Assembly: GCA_023140195.1 (NCBI GenBank)
Contig: JAGLME010000018.1
Coordinates: 228,621-292,620, forward strand
DNA: 64,000 nt
Source of the DNA: Thermoplasmata archaeon
Lineage (GTDB): Archaea > Thermoplasmatota > Thermoplasmata > RBG-16-68-12 > SOIM01
Direction of reading: 5' to 3'
The notes below the pieces were generated by a model. That model had not been told where the DNA came from. It made no database searches and worked only from the letters and a program-made list of their open reading frames with translations. The translations under genes and the position numbers were made by a program. Shown piece by piece: positions 37,209-47,573 of the stretch. Each line of letters begins with the position of its first letter. The first letter of the stretch is position 1.

Positions 37209-38759
37209 CTATCTGAGCTGCTTGACCATGTATGGATTCTCGAGTTCGTACTCCATCTTTCTGTAGTACTCCCGCGCACCAACTCCACTGGTGACGGATA
37301 TCCGATCGAATTCCCATTCATCGCTGGCAATCCTCTCGCACTCACTTATCAATCCCTTTCCAAGTCCCTGATGCTGCCATCTTCCACCCGCTTCTTGGTT
37401 GATTGGAACTACCTCTCCTAAGACTTTGAGCTCCCGCACTCTTGCGATCCCGTTGGATTCCCTCAACCGGCAATAGGCGACCAGACCTCCTGACTTGTCC
37501 TCTTTTAATGCCAGAAAGACCTCCGTCCCACCGGATGCTTCGTATTCCAGTCTATTCAGCTGGATGTTCGCATCATCCGAAACTGAATCCACACCAATCC
37601 TGCCGATCTCCCTGCATCTGATGCACCGGCATTCTCCGCCCCTCTCCTTCAGCAGTTCCTGTGCGAGGAGCCTGATGTCTCCCTTCTTGACACCGTCCAC
37701 GATCAGAGGAGCCGGGATATCCCTCTGAACCCTTTGTATCCTTATCCACTCAGGCATGTTCCCCTTCACTTCTGCAAGGAGCTCGGCAACTTCCTTCTCG
37801 TGATACGGTGCGAAATCACCGGCCTTCCAAAGGTCATAGAGTTTTGTATTCTCCATGACAAGAGTCGGATAGATCTTGAGCATGTCTGGCCTGTAGTCCC
37901 CGTTTGTGAATATCTCGTTGAATGAGGCAATGTCGCTCTCAATGTCGGCCCCCGGAAGTCCGGGCATCATGTGATAGCAGACCTTCATCCCGTTGTCCTT
38001 TGACAGCCTTGTCGCCTTTATGGTCTCCGCTGTCCCATGTCCTCTATTCACGCGTTCAAGGACCTCTTCATTCGTGGACTGAACACCCAGTTCGACCCTT
38101 GTGGCCCCTAAAGCCATTGAATGGGAAACCTCCACCTCGCCAAAGCAGTCTGGTCTGGTCTCTATTGTCAGACCAATGCATCTTGCGTCAGCGGATTCGT
38201 TTATGGAGTGGGCCTCGTCCAACGTCTTCGAGGTCGATCCGTTCAGCCCATCAAAGCACCTCTGCACAAACCACGACCTATACTCTGGGTCGAAGGATGT
38301 GAAGGTGCCACCCATGATGATTACATCCACTTTGTCGACCGAATGCCCGATCGCCACCAGCTGTTCCAGCCTGTTGACCGTTTGCAGATAAGGGTCAAAG
38401 TCGTGCTCCATGGCGCGCAGCGCAGCCGGTTCCCTCCCCGTATAGGACTGAGGAGTACCGAAGTCAACACCTCCGGGACAGTAACTGCACTTGCCGTGGG
38501 GACAGGGGGAAGGTTCCGTCATTATGGCCAATACCGCAACGCCGGAAAGGGTTCTGGTAGGCTTCTTCCTCAATATGGGGAGGACGGTCTCTCGGAATTC
38601 CTCGGGACAAACAGCAAGGATCTCCGAGTTGGTTGGGAGTTCCTTCAGACCGTGTTTTCTGCATGCCTGGTGCTTTGCCCTCTGCAGCTGGTCGGGGGTT
38701 CGTATCTCCCCAGCGACTATTGAATCGATTATCCTCTGAAAATGATCCACATGCTTCAC
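37209..38759 (-). CDS. elp3: Elp3-family tRNA-modifying radical SAM / GNAT acetyltransferase
   Basis: PHGKCSYCPGGVDFGTPQSYTGREPAALRA; LELGVQST-type motif; C-terminal GNAT WQHQGLGKGLISECERIA. Confidence 0.95.
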   Translation of the reverse strand: MKHVDHFQRIIDSIVAGEIRTPDQLQRAKHQACRKHGLKELPTNSEILAVCPEEFRETVLPILRKKPTRTLSGVAVLAIMTEPSPCPHGKCSYCPGGVDFGTPQSYTGREPAALRAMEHDFDPYLQTVNRLEQLVAIGHSVDKVDVIIMGGTFTSFDPEYRSWFVQRCFDGLNGSTSKTLDEAHSINESADARCIGLTIETRPDCFGEVEVSHSMALGATRVELGVQSTNEEVLERVNRGHGTAETIKATRLSKDNGMKVCYHMMPGLPGADIESDIASFNEIFTNGDYRPDMLKIYPTLVMENTKLYDLWKAGDFAPYHEKEVAELLAEVKGNMPEWIRIQRVQRDIPAPLIVDGVKKGDIRLLAQELLKERGGECRCIRCREIGRIGVDSVSDDANIQLNRLEYEASGGTEVFLALKEDKSGGLVAYCRLRESNGIARVRELKVLGEVVPINQEAGGRWQHQGLGKGLISECERIASDEWEFDRISVTSGVGAREYYRKMEYELENPYMVKQLR

Positions 38760-39067
38760 TATCCATACATCATTCCATCGTATTCGCTCTTCTCGACCTT
38801 CTTTCCTTTGCGCTTGACCCGTTTCCTTTGAGTGGCCTTTCTTCCAACAAAGGAGATGTCCCTACGTATCAGGCGGATGAATGTCTTGTCAGGCAGTTCT
38901 TCGAGCTCTATGATCCCCCGAGACTGCAGGGCCTTCATGGTCCTTTGGAGGATGTTGGGAGAGATCTTAAGATCCCATTCCAGATCGGATACAGTTACCG
39001 GGTAGGTCTTGATCAGAATGCGGAGTATCCTTGCCTCCAATGAGTCGGACTCTATCTCGATGGGCAT
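38759..39067 (-). CDS. Winged-helix DNA-binding protein
   Basis: LEARILRILIKTYPVTVSDLEWDLKISPNILQRTMKALQSRGIIEL; 1-nt junction with elp3. Confidence 0.7.
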   Translation of the reverse strand: MPIEIESDSLEARILRILIKTYPVTVSDLEWDLKISPNILQRTMKALQSRGIIELEELPDKTFIRLIRRDISFVGRKATQRKRVKRKGKKVEKSEYDGMMYG

Positions 39068-39108
39068 CGGACCTTGAGAGGATTGATGACTCTTAAACCT
39101 TACAGCCC

Positions 39109-39948
39109 CTAGATGTCCCTTCTATTGAGGACCCAGATGGCTATGACCAATGGTATCAATATCCAGGCCAGAAGTGACCCAACGGTTGAGAATCCGTTAA
39201 CAAAGCCAGGCAGAATCTCCGAAGCATTTCCACCGAGCATCAGTGATGTCGCCATGCCGTACGCAGAAGAAGGACTGAAGAGCTCCGCGGCATAGTACCA
39301 GTCAGGAAGAGAACTACCTGGGGTGAACAGGTCTCCTCCTGTGGCAACAAAGACGCCTATGAGTACGATATCGTAGATCAAGATGAAGAAGAACCAAAGG
39401 AGCACCGCTCCGCCCATGGCTGTTGATCTTCTTTTGGTGACAGTTGAAAGAAGGAAGGCCACCGACAGGAAGGCCAGCCCAACCATGAAGGTCGCTCCGA
39501 GGAACAGCAGGTACTTGGGGAAATCGGCAGCTCCCGCAACCGCCGCAATCACAATCCCTGCAAGGCCAAAACCCACAAAAATGGAAACGAACAATACAGT
39601 GGCCAGCCCAATGAACTTGGATACCACAGCCTCCGTCCGGGTGATTGGCATGGTCAGAAGCAGGTCAAGAGAACCCCTTTCCCTTTCAGTGGCAATGGCT
39701 CCATAGCCCAACATCAGGGCTATCATGGTCACCAGAAGCACGGAGATTGCCATTATCAGGACGATCGTCACCAAGAATCCTTGAAACCCTGTCTCTCCAA
39801 GCTGCATTGCAGAACCGAAGTACGACACCAGAAGGGCTAGAGAGACAAAAATAATGGTCACGGCAATGATCCACTTGTTCCTTACGCTGTCAATGAATTC
39901 CTTCTTGACGACGGTGAGCATCCCCTTCCAGTTGATGTCCAGCGTCAT
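39109..39948 (-). CDS. ABC-2 type transporter permease
   Basis: Six hydrophobic segments; ATERERGSLDLLLTMPITRTEAVVSKF. Confidence 0.88.
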   Translation of the reverse strand: MTLDINWKGMLTVVKKEFIDSVRNKWIIAVTIIFVSLALLVSYFGSAMQLGETGFQGFLVTIVLIMAISVLLVTMIALMLGYGAIATERERGSLDLLLTMPITRTEAVVSKFIGLATVLFVSIFVGFGLAGIVIAAVAGAADFPKYLLFLGATFMVGLAFLSVAFLLSTVTKRRSTAMGGAVLLWFFFILIYDIVLIGVFVATGGDLFTPGSSLPDWYYAAELFSPSSAYGMATSLMLGGNASEILPGFVNGFSTVGSLLAWILIPLVIAIWVLNRRDI

Positions 39949-40883
39949 CGGGTTTGACCTCCTTCTGCTCGTCTGGTGAATCTGAGAAAGACCTCTTCCA
40001 GTGATGGTTCCTCTGTTCTGAAATCCAGAATCTGATAGCCTTTCTCCTTCAAGGCGTTCATGACATCCATTCTGAGTTCGTGGTCACATTCTATCATTAT
40101 CCAGTTCCCTGTTACTTGCACATTCGTGACGCTGTCTATCGAACTTGCGACGTTCACAGCGTTCTCATCCACAGAGGTCATCTGGAGCCAAAGGCGGGGC
40201 TTCATCTCCATGTGCTTTCTGAGATTGTCAATCGTATCCTCGGCGGCCAGAATACCTTGATTCACTATCGCCACTCGATCACATATCTCCTCGACCTCGC
40301 CCAGAATATGGGAGGAAAAGAAGACGGTTGCTCCGCGGTTCTTAGCCTCGAGGATGGCGTTCTTCACCATTCTTATCCAATAGGGGTCCAGACCTCCCGC
40401 TGGCTCATCGAGAATCATCAGGTCCGGTTCTCCGATCAATGCCTGGCCGAACCCCAACAGCTGGACCATACCCCGTGAGAACGTGTTGACCTTCTTCTTC
40501 GCGAAGTTCAAGAGCCCGACCCTGTGCAACAACGGTCGGACCTGATCCCGGGACTGTCCCTTCAGGTCACAGTAGAACTCCATTGTCTGCTCTGCAGTCA
40601 GATTGGGGTAGAAACCCACCCTTTCCGGAAGGAACCCCAGGCTCTTCCTCATCTGAAGTCCATGGTGTGCGATGTCTTCCCCGTTTACGAGAACGGAGCC
40701 GCTGGACGGATACATCAGCCCGGTGATCATCCTGATCGTGGTCGTCTTGCCGGCGCCGTTTGGCCCTAGAAAGCCAAAGACCTCTCCTTTCTTGACCTCA
40801 AGACCGAGGTCGTTGACTGCAACCAGTTCCTTGAACTTCTTTGTCAATCCTTCGGTCTTGATTGCAGGATATCCCGATGCCAT
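39945..40883 (-). CDS. ABC transporter ATP-binding protein
   Basis: Walker A GPNGAGKTTTIRMI; FSRGMVQLLGFGQALIGEPDLMILDEPAGGLDP. Confidence 0.95.
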   Translation of the reverse strand: MASGYPAIKTEGLTKKFKELVAVNDLGLEVKKGEVFGFLGPNGAGKTTTIRMITGLMYPSSGSVLVNGEDIAHHGLQMRKSLGFLPERVGFYPNLTAEQTMEFYCDLKGQSRDQVRPLLHRVGLLNFAKKKVNTFSRGMVQLLGFGQALIGEPDLMILDEPAGGLDPYWIRMVKNAILEAKNRGATVFFSSHILGEVEEICDRVAIVNQGILAAEDTIDNLRKHMEMKPRLWLQMTSVDENAVNVASSIDSVTNVQVTGNWIMIECDHELRMDVMNALKEKGYQILDFRTEEPSLEEVFLRFTRRAEGGQTR

Positions 40884-40966
40884 ATTGAAACCTACCCCAT
40901 GAATGACGACAGCTTATATCTACCTTGCGAAAAACGACAAAGTGATCAAACTGTCAGATGCCAGAT

Positions 40967-41245
40967 CTAAATATACATCCTGCTGGGCTCATCCTTTTCC
41001 TTGCTCTCTTCGGCCACTTCAATGACATCGATAGCCACAATCATGTGTGTCGGGATGATTCTCTTTCTTCCCGCCGTCTCTTTATGCGAGTCGTCAAGCG
41101 TCATCAAAACAGCCTCGTCATGACCTATGACAGTATATCCTTCGAACGTACCGTGTGTAACCAGGGGCTTGTCCCGCGATTCTATTGACTTGACCCTATA
41201 CTTGGACCCCTTGGTCAGCACGAAATCCTTCTTCTTGTTCTCCAT
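40967..41245 (-). CDS. Conserved-looking hypothetical protein
   Basis: 92-aa ORF MENKKKDFVLTKGSKYRVKSIESRDKPLVTHGTFEGYTVIGHDEAVLM...; adjacent to regulator gene. Confidence 0.6.
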   Translation of the reverse strand: MENKKKDFVLTKGSKYRVKSIESRDKPLVTHGTFEGYTVIGHDEAVLMTLDDSHKETAGRKRIIPTHMIVAIDVIEVAEESKEKDEPSRMYI

Positions 41246-41250
41246 GATAC

Positions 41251-41706
41251 TCACCTCTTCTTCTCCGATAACATCTGGATGTGTTCGATCGTCTTCCTGT
41301 AATTCTCCATGGCGACATCAACGTGGGCCTCAACGAAGTTCCAGGCCTTAGCCAGATTTCCGTAACGGATGCGATATCCTTTCTTCTTCTGGCCTCTTTC
41401 CTCGACTTCCAGGTCCTCGATCATGTCCATGCCCTTCAGCTTGTTGATGTGGCGGTATATTGTCGGCTTGGTGGTCTTCAGCTTGGTCGAGAGCTGTTCG
41501 ACCGTCCAGCCCTTGCTCATCCTCTTGAAGAAACAGTCCCTGAGAATACGGTAGGGAACGCTGTCTTTGACCGTCCTTGCATCCGTTTTCGGGTCATACC
41601 CCTTGGGGAAGTACCCGATCTGGTTCAGGAATTGGATGGTGACCTCATCGAGGTCATTAATTGGAGTCAGAGGTATGTTGCTTACAACAGTGATCTCAAA
41701 CGACAT
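41251..41706 (-). CDS. Winged-helix transcriptional regulator
   Basis: GWTVEQLSTKLKTTKPTIYRHINKLKGMDMIEDLEVEERGQKKKGYRI. Confidence 0.8.
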   Translation of the reverse strand: MSFEITVVSNIPLTPINDLDEVTIQFLNQIGYFPKGYDPKTDARTVKDSVPYRILRDCFFKRMSKGWTVEQLSTKLKTTKPTIYRHINKLKGMDMIEDLEVEERGQKKKGYRIRYGNLAKAWNFVEAHVDVAMENYRKTIEHIQMLSEKKR

Positions 41707-41820
41707 TCCGACCTCCCCGTTTTCTGAAAGCGTTTTAACTAGTTATTAGTTTGGATTATCTTTTTTAGGTGGGAAATAAACCTAGGCGTGTTCTTGCGTA
41801 TGTTCCCTTGTACTAGTGCA

Positions 41821-44289
41821 CTAATCCTCTGGTGGTGGCAGAGAGCTCTCTTCCTTGGTTGACTGTTCCTTGCCAGATCTCATCATGGCCACGAGAATGA
41901 CTATCATCAGTACTATGACCACTATCAGCAGGATCGGGGTGTAGTCGAACGGATCCTCAGGCGGATCGGGTGCGACCGGCTCCAGATAATCAGCGATTCC
42001 GTTTCCATCTGAATCGATATCCGAGTTGTCGCCTATGCCATCGTTGTCAGTGTCGACATACTCGAACGGATTGAGCGGGAAGTCGTCCAGACTGTCGGGG
42101 ACCCCGTCCCCATCGTCATCCTCATCCAGTTGATTCCCAACGCGGTCACCATCGGTGTCTACGGATTCAGCTGAATATGTCGGGAAGGCATCCTGGTCAT
42201 CGTAGACTCCATCATTGTCATCGTCCGGATCGTACAGGTCAATGATCCCATCGCCGTCGGTGTCCTCGGGCTGGGATATCGCACTCAACGGATCGCTCCC
42301 AGCTTCCTCCTCGATCGAATCCGAGAAGCCGTCGTTATCATCGTCCTCGTCATACTGGTCTATGATCCCGTCCCCGTCATTGTCCGGGGGTGTCGACTGA
42401 GCGTTCTTCGGGTCACTGCCAGCCTCTTCCTCAATCAGGTCGGAGTATCCGTCATCATCATCGTCCTCGTCGTACTGGTCGATTATGCCGTCACCATCGG
42501 TGTCCACTGGAATTGAGTTTGGATCCTTGGGATCGCTCCCAGCTTCCTCCTCAACCACATCTGAGTATCCGTCATTGTCATCATCGTCGTCGTACACATC
42601 GGGGACCCCGTCACCATCGGTGTCAAGCGGTATCGAGTTCGGATCCTTGGGATCGCTCCCGAGCTGATTCTCCAGGTCATCAGTGTATCCGTCGTCATCG
42701 TCATCGTTGTCCGCGTTGTCGCCTACACCATCACCGTCCGTGTCCACCCATTCGTCGGGATTGCGTGGGAACTCGTCCTCAGGATCATTGACCCCATCAT
42801 TGTCATCGTCAGGGTCAGCGTTGTCTCCGATCCCATCACCGTCCGCGTCAGATGATTCAGTCGGGTCGAGCGGGAATCGATCGATGATGTCTGGCACTCC
42901 GTCATTATCGTCATCGAAATCGCTCATGTCGCCCACACCATCTCCGTCCGAATCGAAGTCAGGTGCATTGGCGATGGCATGGGACCAGGGAGATTCGTTG
43001 GGCACATAGTCCTCAGCTGAGGCGCGGTAGAAGTAGGTGAGACCATTGCCCAAGCCAGTATCTACATAGTACTCGGTACCCGCCGGGATCTGGTCTGCCA
43101 GCACGTAGGTGATCGCATCCATGCTCCGGTAGAGGTTATAGAACGTAAGATCGGGTTCGGTGTTCGCGTCCCACGAAATGTTGAGAGAGTTGCCTGAAGG
43201 CACCAAATCAACCGAAAGTCCCGTCGGAGTCTCCGGAGGCGTTGTGTCGATGACCGTGACGATCTCACTTCGCTCGTTGTTGGTAGTCACGTTTTCGAGC
43301 GGAATTGGAGGGACTCTTATCGTAATGTTATAGGACCCGTCGACCATGGGAGTCCAAGGGAATGAGACGACCGTTCCATTCCTTGATGCCAGACTGGGCA
43401 CAATCACATCGCCTGCAGGGATTCCGTTCACAAGGAAGTTCACTATGAATCCAGTTTCCTCGTTCAAGCCGAAGTTCTTTATTGTCGCATTAACCGTTAC
43501 CGTTTGAGTTCTTTCGTTAACGTCAGGGACATCCAATCCGACAACAGCGATATCGTGGTCATGTCTCGTGGGCATATATGCAATGAAGTTCTCGAGTATG
43601 GGAGAGCGCCCTCCGTTATATGCCCATTCAAGAGTTTGCATAGTCGCCAATACGGTCCCCTTTCCGAAGAAGATCTCGACCCCCACGGGATCGCCAGACG
43701 CTTCGTCAGACAACAGAACATCATATGGAGACGAAATATCCCTGACCAAACCGTGTGAGGAGTAGAACCAATTATCCAGCTCGTCATCTGTGATCGCGTT
43801 CGGGATGGTGACAATGTCGTGACCGGGGTCAACAATCGCTACGCCGTCAACCAAGTCCATCTCGGAAGTGAAACCTCCCGGCATGTAAATACCTGACCAG
43901 TCCTCAGAGGTGTAAGCCGCCATGTGCATCTCGAACACACCTCCGGTGAGCAACCAACTCTCCAACCGGGGTCTGTCATTCGCTATGGCCTGATAGAATG
44001 AGTTAGGCTGAGCCGAGCCAATGACCAACTTCTTGTAGTTGCTCAATACAACAGAGCCGAAATCGGCCGAGGTATAGGTGTCATAAGAAATGCCAACCGC
44101 GCCCATTGCGTTCTCATTGCTCAGGGTACCCCAGGGATCCCAGTCTCTGAAGTAGGCAATTCTCATTGGTAGGTCCGCCTTTACCTCCGAAGGCAGAACA
44201 ACGAATGCCGCTGCAACCATGGCAATCGCAAATACGATCACGAACAGTCGTCTCACTATCGCACCAAAACCCTTAAGAGATCTCTCCAT
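41821..44289 (-). CDS. Surface protein with CARDB and fibronectin-like region, thrombospondin type-3-like Ca-binding repeats, C-terminal TM
   Basis: Repeated DTDGDGIIDQYDEDDDDDGYSDLIEEEAGSDP; CARDB-like VGLDVPDVNERTQTVTVNATIKNFGLNEE; C-terminal TM LLIVVIVLMIVILVAMM. Confidence 0.85.
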   Translation of the reverse strand: MERSLKGFGAIVRRLFVIVFAIAMVAAAFVVLPSEVKADLPMRIAYFRDWDPWGTLSNENAMGAVGISYDTYTSADFGSVVLSNYKKLVIGSAQPNSFYQAIANDRPRLESWLLTGGVFEMHMAAYTSEDWSGIYMPGGFTSEMDLVDGVAIVDPGHDIVTIPNAITDDELDNWFYSSHGLVRDISSPYDVLLSDEASGDPVGVEIFFGKGTVLATMQTLEWAYNGGRSPILENFIAYMPTRHDHDIAVVGLDVPDVNERTQTVTVNATIKNFGLNEETGFIVNFLVNGIPAGDVIVPSLASRNGTVVSFPWTPMVDGSYNITIRVPPIPLENVTTNNERSEIVTVIDTTPPETPTGLSVDLVPSGNSLNISWDANTEPDLTFYNLYRSMDAITYVLADQIPAGTEYYVDTGLGNGLTYFYRASAEDYVPNESPWSHAIANAPDFDSDGDGVGDMSDFDDDNDGVPDIIDRFPLDPTESSDADGDGIGDNADPDDDNDGVNDPEDEFPRNPDEWVDTDGDGVGDNADNDDDDDGYTDDLENQLGSDPKDPNSIPLDTDGDGVPDVYDDDDDNDGYSDVVEEEAGSDPKDPNSIPVDTDGDGIIDQYDEDDDDDGYSDLIEEEAGSDPKNAQSTPPDNDGDGIIDQYDEDDDNDGFSDSIEEEAGSDPLSAISQPEDTDGDGIIDLYDPDDDNDGVYDDQDAFPTYSAESVDTDGDRVGNQLDEDDDGDGVPDSLDDFPLNPFEYVDTDNDGIGDNSDIDSDGNGIADYLEPVAPDPPEDPFDYTPILLIVVIVLMIVILVAMMRSGKEQSTKEESSLPPPED

Positions 44290-44397
44290 GCACGTTCCTC
44301 CTCTAGAAGACGGTCATATCACACCCCATCTTCTCCACTGAGATACGAACATCTCGATTTAATGATGTCGATGATGTGGATATGAGAATCAGGGCGA

Positions 44398-44482
44398 TGC
44401 GAGGGCGAGGATTTGAACCCCGGAACCACTTCTGGAACAGATCTTGAGTCTGTCGCCTTTGACCAGTCTTGGCTACCCTCGC
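44398..44482 (-). tRNA. tRNA-Leu (CAA)
   Basis: Long variable arm; acceptor GCGAGGG/CCCTCGC; anticodon arm ACAGA-CTCAAGA-TCTGT; T-loop TTCAAAT. Confidence 0.92.
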
Positions 44483-44606
44483 GCGCCTTCAATTGAATGT
44501 GAATGGGCTATAATAAGATTATCAACACATGTCCAGACATCACAAACTGATAGATGTGGCCAACAAAAGAGAAAAGTTTGAATCACATCAGAACATTATC
44601 ATCTCG

Positions 44607-44996
44607 ATGCCCGAGTACCGCGTCCCAAAGGACGAAGAGATCTTGGAGGCGCTGAAGAGCATTTTCGTGCGGAGGAGGGTCGTTAACTCTCAGAGGGAGC
44701 TCAAACGGCTGGTCGAGAAGGAACTACGCTCGGACGAGAATTTCAAAGTGGGTGAGAGAAGGTTGAGGCAGATTGCTTTGGACTCTGACCTGGTAGACGT
44801 AGAGATACACTGCAGGGAAAGCCCAGAGAAGAGGCACGTCTCCAGATGCCCCGTATGCGATACAAAACTGAAGAAAGTCAAGAATCTCACCGTATTCGGC
44901 GGGACGGTGACGCTCGGTTTCAAATGCTCCAAATGCGCGTACTGGAGCGGGTTGAAGCGGAGAATCCCGATGCTCTATATTTTCACGAGGAGATAG
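44607..44996 (+). CDS. Hypothetical protein with C-terminal zinc ribbon
   Basis: MPEYRVPKDEEILEALKSIFVRRRVVNSQRELKRLVEKEL...CPVCDTKLKKVKNLTVFGGTVTLGFKCSKCAYW. Confidence 0.7.
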   Translation: MPEYRVPKDEEILEALKSIFVRRRVVNSQRELKRLVEKELRSDENFKVGERRLRQIALDSDLVDVEIHCRESPEKRHVSRCPVCDTKLKKVKNLTVFGGTVTLGFKCSKCAYWSGLKRRIPMLYIFTRR

Positions 44997-44997
44997 A

Positions 44998-45957
44998 TTG
45001 GACGTATTTCTGGGGAACGGGATACATGTAAGGGATGGTATCAAGGAGATCGTCCTCGATCCGAAAAGGCCAACGCCGGCCGCCATTGTGAGCCACGCAC
45101 ACCTCGACCATCTGATACAGGGCGCATTGATGACTCCGGAGACGATGGAGATCATGAAGGTCAGAACTGGTCTGTCAGAGGGTGCTGTCCTGGGATATGG
45201 GGAAGAAATGGACTTCAACGGTTTCACCGTATCATTTCGGGAAGCTGGCCATGTGTTCGGATCTGCGATGGTCAGGATCAATGATGTCCTCTACACCGGT
45301 GACCTGAATCCCGAAGGCGGTCTCACGTGTGGGAAAGCCAAGGGCGAGAACTGCGACATACTCATCATCGAGGCCACTTACGGAAAACCGTCGTTTCGTT
45401 TCCCTCCCAAACAGGAGATTGAGAACGATCTGTTGAGCTGGGTCCAGACACAGTTGGAGGAGACGGCGGTAGCTATCGGCGCGTACGAGTTCGGAAAGGC
45501 CCAGGAGCTCATCGCCCTTATGAACAGGCTGGACCATGATGTGGTTGTTACGAAGAAAATCGCCGACATCGCGGATGTCTATCGTGCGAGCGGAATCCCA
45601 CTTGAGTACAAGAGGTTTGACGAACTCACGGACCAGGAGAGAAAGGAGCCGCATGTGTTCATTGTCACCAAAAGGAAGCTGAAGAGGCCCGTCAGCGGTG
45701 AGATGGTGGAGTTCAAGGACGGCGGTGGAAAGGCGTGCTATGTGTCTGGTTGGTGCGGGATCTACAACTACACTGGAAGTTATGACATTGATGCTCAGTT
45801 CCCGTTCAGCGACCACGGTGATTTCGACGCCTTGATGGGCTTCGTAGAGGATTGTTCACCGAACGTGGTCTACACCTGCCACGGCTCTTCAAGGGAACTT
45901 GCTGGTGAGATCAGGGACAATCTGGGCATCAGGGCCGAACCGGTGAAGAAACTTTGA
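44998..45957 (+). CDS. Metallo-beta-lactamase fold exonuclease-like protein
   Basis: VSHAHLDHLIQG, FREAGHVFGSAMVRINDVLYTGDLNPEGG, LIIEATYGKPSFRFP, FPFSDHGDFDALMGFVE. Confidence 0.85.
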   Translation: MDVFLGNGIHVRDGIKEIVLDPKRPTPAAIVSHAHLDHLIQGALMTPETMEIMKVRTGLSEGAVLGYGEEMDFNGFTVSFREAGHVFGSAMVRINDVLYTGDLNPEGGLTCGKAKGENCDILIIEATYGKPSFRFPPKQEIENDLLSWVQTQLEETAVAIGAYEFGKAQELIALMNRLDHDVVVTKKIADIADVYRASGIPLEYKRFDELTDQERKEPHVFIVTKRKLKRPVSGEMVEFKDGGGKACYVSGWCGIYNYTGSYDIDAQFPFSDHGDFDALMGFVEDCSPNVVYTCHGSSRELAGEIRDNLGIRAEPVKKL

Positions 45958-45958
45958 G

Positions 45959-46387
45959 ATGGTCATTATGAAATCTGGTGAGGATAAGAGCTTGATTGTT
46001 GTCAAGCTGGAGGACGGGGAAGACCTTTTTGAATCGCTTGGAGCCGTCATTGGGAAGCATGGAATTGAGAGCGGAATCGTCCTGACCGGGATCGGCATGT
46101 TGCGCAACTTCGTGCTGGGATATTTCGACGGCGAGGTGTATCAGAAGAAGGAGTTCAAGAACGCCTGCGAACTCGTATCTCTTCAAGGAAGCATCACGAC
46201 CGGGAAGGAAACCGTGGTCCATCTGCACGCCTCACTTGCGGATGAGAGCAACAACGTCATCGGCGGACATCTGTTTCAGGCGGAAGTCTGCACGTTGAAC
46301 GAGATTGTCTTGAGGAGGCTCAACGACCTCACCCTCATTCGCAAAGAGAATCCTGTCACAGGGCTAAAGGAGCTCGACATTCTCTGA
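45959..46387 (+). CDS. DUF296/PPC-domain protein
   Basis: IVVKLEDGEDLFESLGAVIGKHGIESGIVLTGIGMLRNFVLGYF...VVHLHASLADESNNVIGGHLFQAEV. Confidence 0.85.
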   Translation: MVIMKSGEDKSLIVVKLEDGEDLFESLGAVIGKHGIESGIVLTGIGMLRNFVLGYFDGEVYQKKEFKNACELVSLQGSITTGKETVVHLHASLADESNNVIGGHLFQAEVCTLNEIVLRRLNDLTLIRKENPVTGLKELDIL

Positions 46388-47482
46388 CTTCCGATTCCTT
46401 CGAGCGGACAGCCAGAATCCTAAGAATGATATTATCGCCATCACCGTGGCAACGTACATCGTCCATCTGTATGCATCTAGCTGAGCCACGCCCATGGACA
46501 GGGCGACTACCACGACCGATCCGCCGATCAAAGGTCCGATTATCGCACAAATGCTCATGACAGAATTCAGAAGTCCTGTCGAGGTTGCCCTCTCAACGTT
46601 CCTCTCCATAACGAACTTGAGGGAACCCACGTAAAGGGTGGCCCACGAGACACCAAGGAGGATCTGTGTTGGGAACATCTCTGTGAAGTTCCTGGCAAAT
46701 GTGAATGTAACGAAGGTCAGAGCTGATACCAGCAGTCCAAAGGTTACCAGCCTTGAGGACTCGAACCTGTCGGTGAACTGCATTACGACGAACTGCGTTC
46801 CGGTGTTCACGACATAGAGTATCCCGACGGCAAAGAGGTCCATCCCGAGATCGAGAAGGAACAACGGGAATATCACCCAAATCGCATGTGCTCCCGTATG
46901 CCTCACGAGCACTGCCATATACACGGACAGATTCCTCTTGATGACCTTCCGGGGGAAGAAGGGGACCTTGAGCTTCACCTCAGGGACCGGTGTGAGAAGC
47001 AGAGCGACCAGGAATGCCACGAACAGGAACACAGAAGAGAGCAGGAAGATCGCCCAGAAGAGGGCAAGGTAACCGGCCAATGCCGAACCAATACCCCATC
47101 CAAGCGCACCGAACGACGCGAACTTGCCGATCTTTCGTTGAGAATCATACACGTATGCATACATCGCGGAGGGGAAGACGCCGACCGCAAGCCCCACGAG
47201 GACTCTGGTCAATGCCAGAGTGACGATGTCTTGAGCAAGGACCTGTGTCGCAGATGCGAGAGCGCTCAACAGAAGGCCGGCCTGCAGGATCCTTCTACGC
47301 CCATAGACATCCGCCCATCGTCCGAAGACGTAACTGGAGACTAGCAGGGCAAGGGAGAAGAGTGCTATCACCACGCCAAGCTGGAACTCGTTCACTCCGA
47401 TATCCCTGGCGAAAACGGGAATGAAGAAGATGGAAGCAAAGACCCCGGCATTTGAAAAGAACTGAATCGTGGTCGGTTTCAC
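46364..47482 (-). CDS. Major facilitator superfamily transporter
   Basis: About 12 hydrophobic helices; FGRWADVYGRRRILQAGLLLSALA; GTG start VKPTTIQFFSNAGVFAS. Confidence 0.9.
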   Translation of the reverse strand: MKPTTIQFFSNAGVFASIFFIPVFARDIGVNEFQLGVVIALFSLALLVSSYVFGRWADVYGRRRILQAGLLLSALASATQVLAQDIVTLALTRVLVGLAVGVFPSAMYAYVYDSQRKIGKFASFGALGWGIGSALAGYLALFWAIFLLSSVFLFVAFLVALLLTPVPEVKLKVPFFPRKVIKRNLSVYMAVLVRHTGAHAIWVIFPLFLLDLGMDLFAVGILYVVNTGTQFVVMQFTDRFESSRLVTFGLLVSALTFVTFTFARNFTEMFPTQILLGVSWATLYVGSLKFVMERNVERATSTGLLNSVMSICAIIGPLIGGSVVVVALSMGVAQLDAYRWTMYVATVMAIISFLGFWLSARRNRKSENVELL

Positions 47483-47573
47483 GCATGTGCAATACCGGAT
47501 TCCCAAAAGAACTTATGGCTATGGGTCAAAGATCAGGGATGCAAAACCCAAAAAAACGGGAGATCGAAATCTC

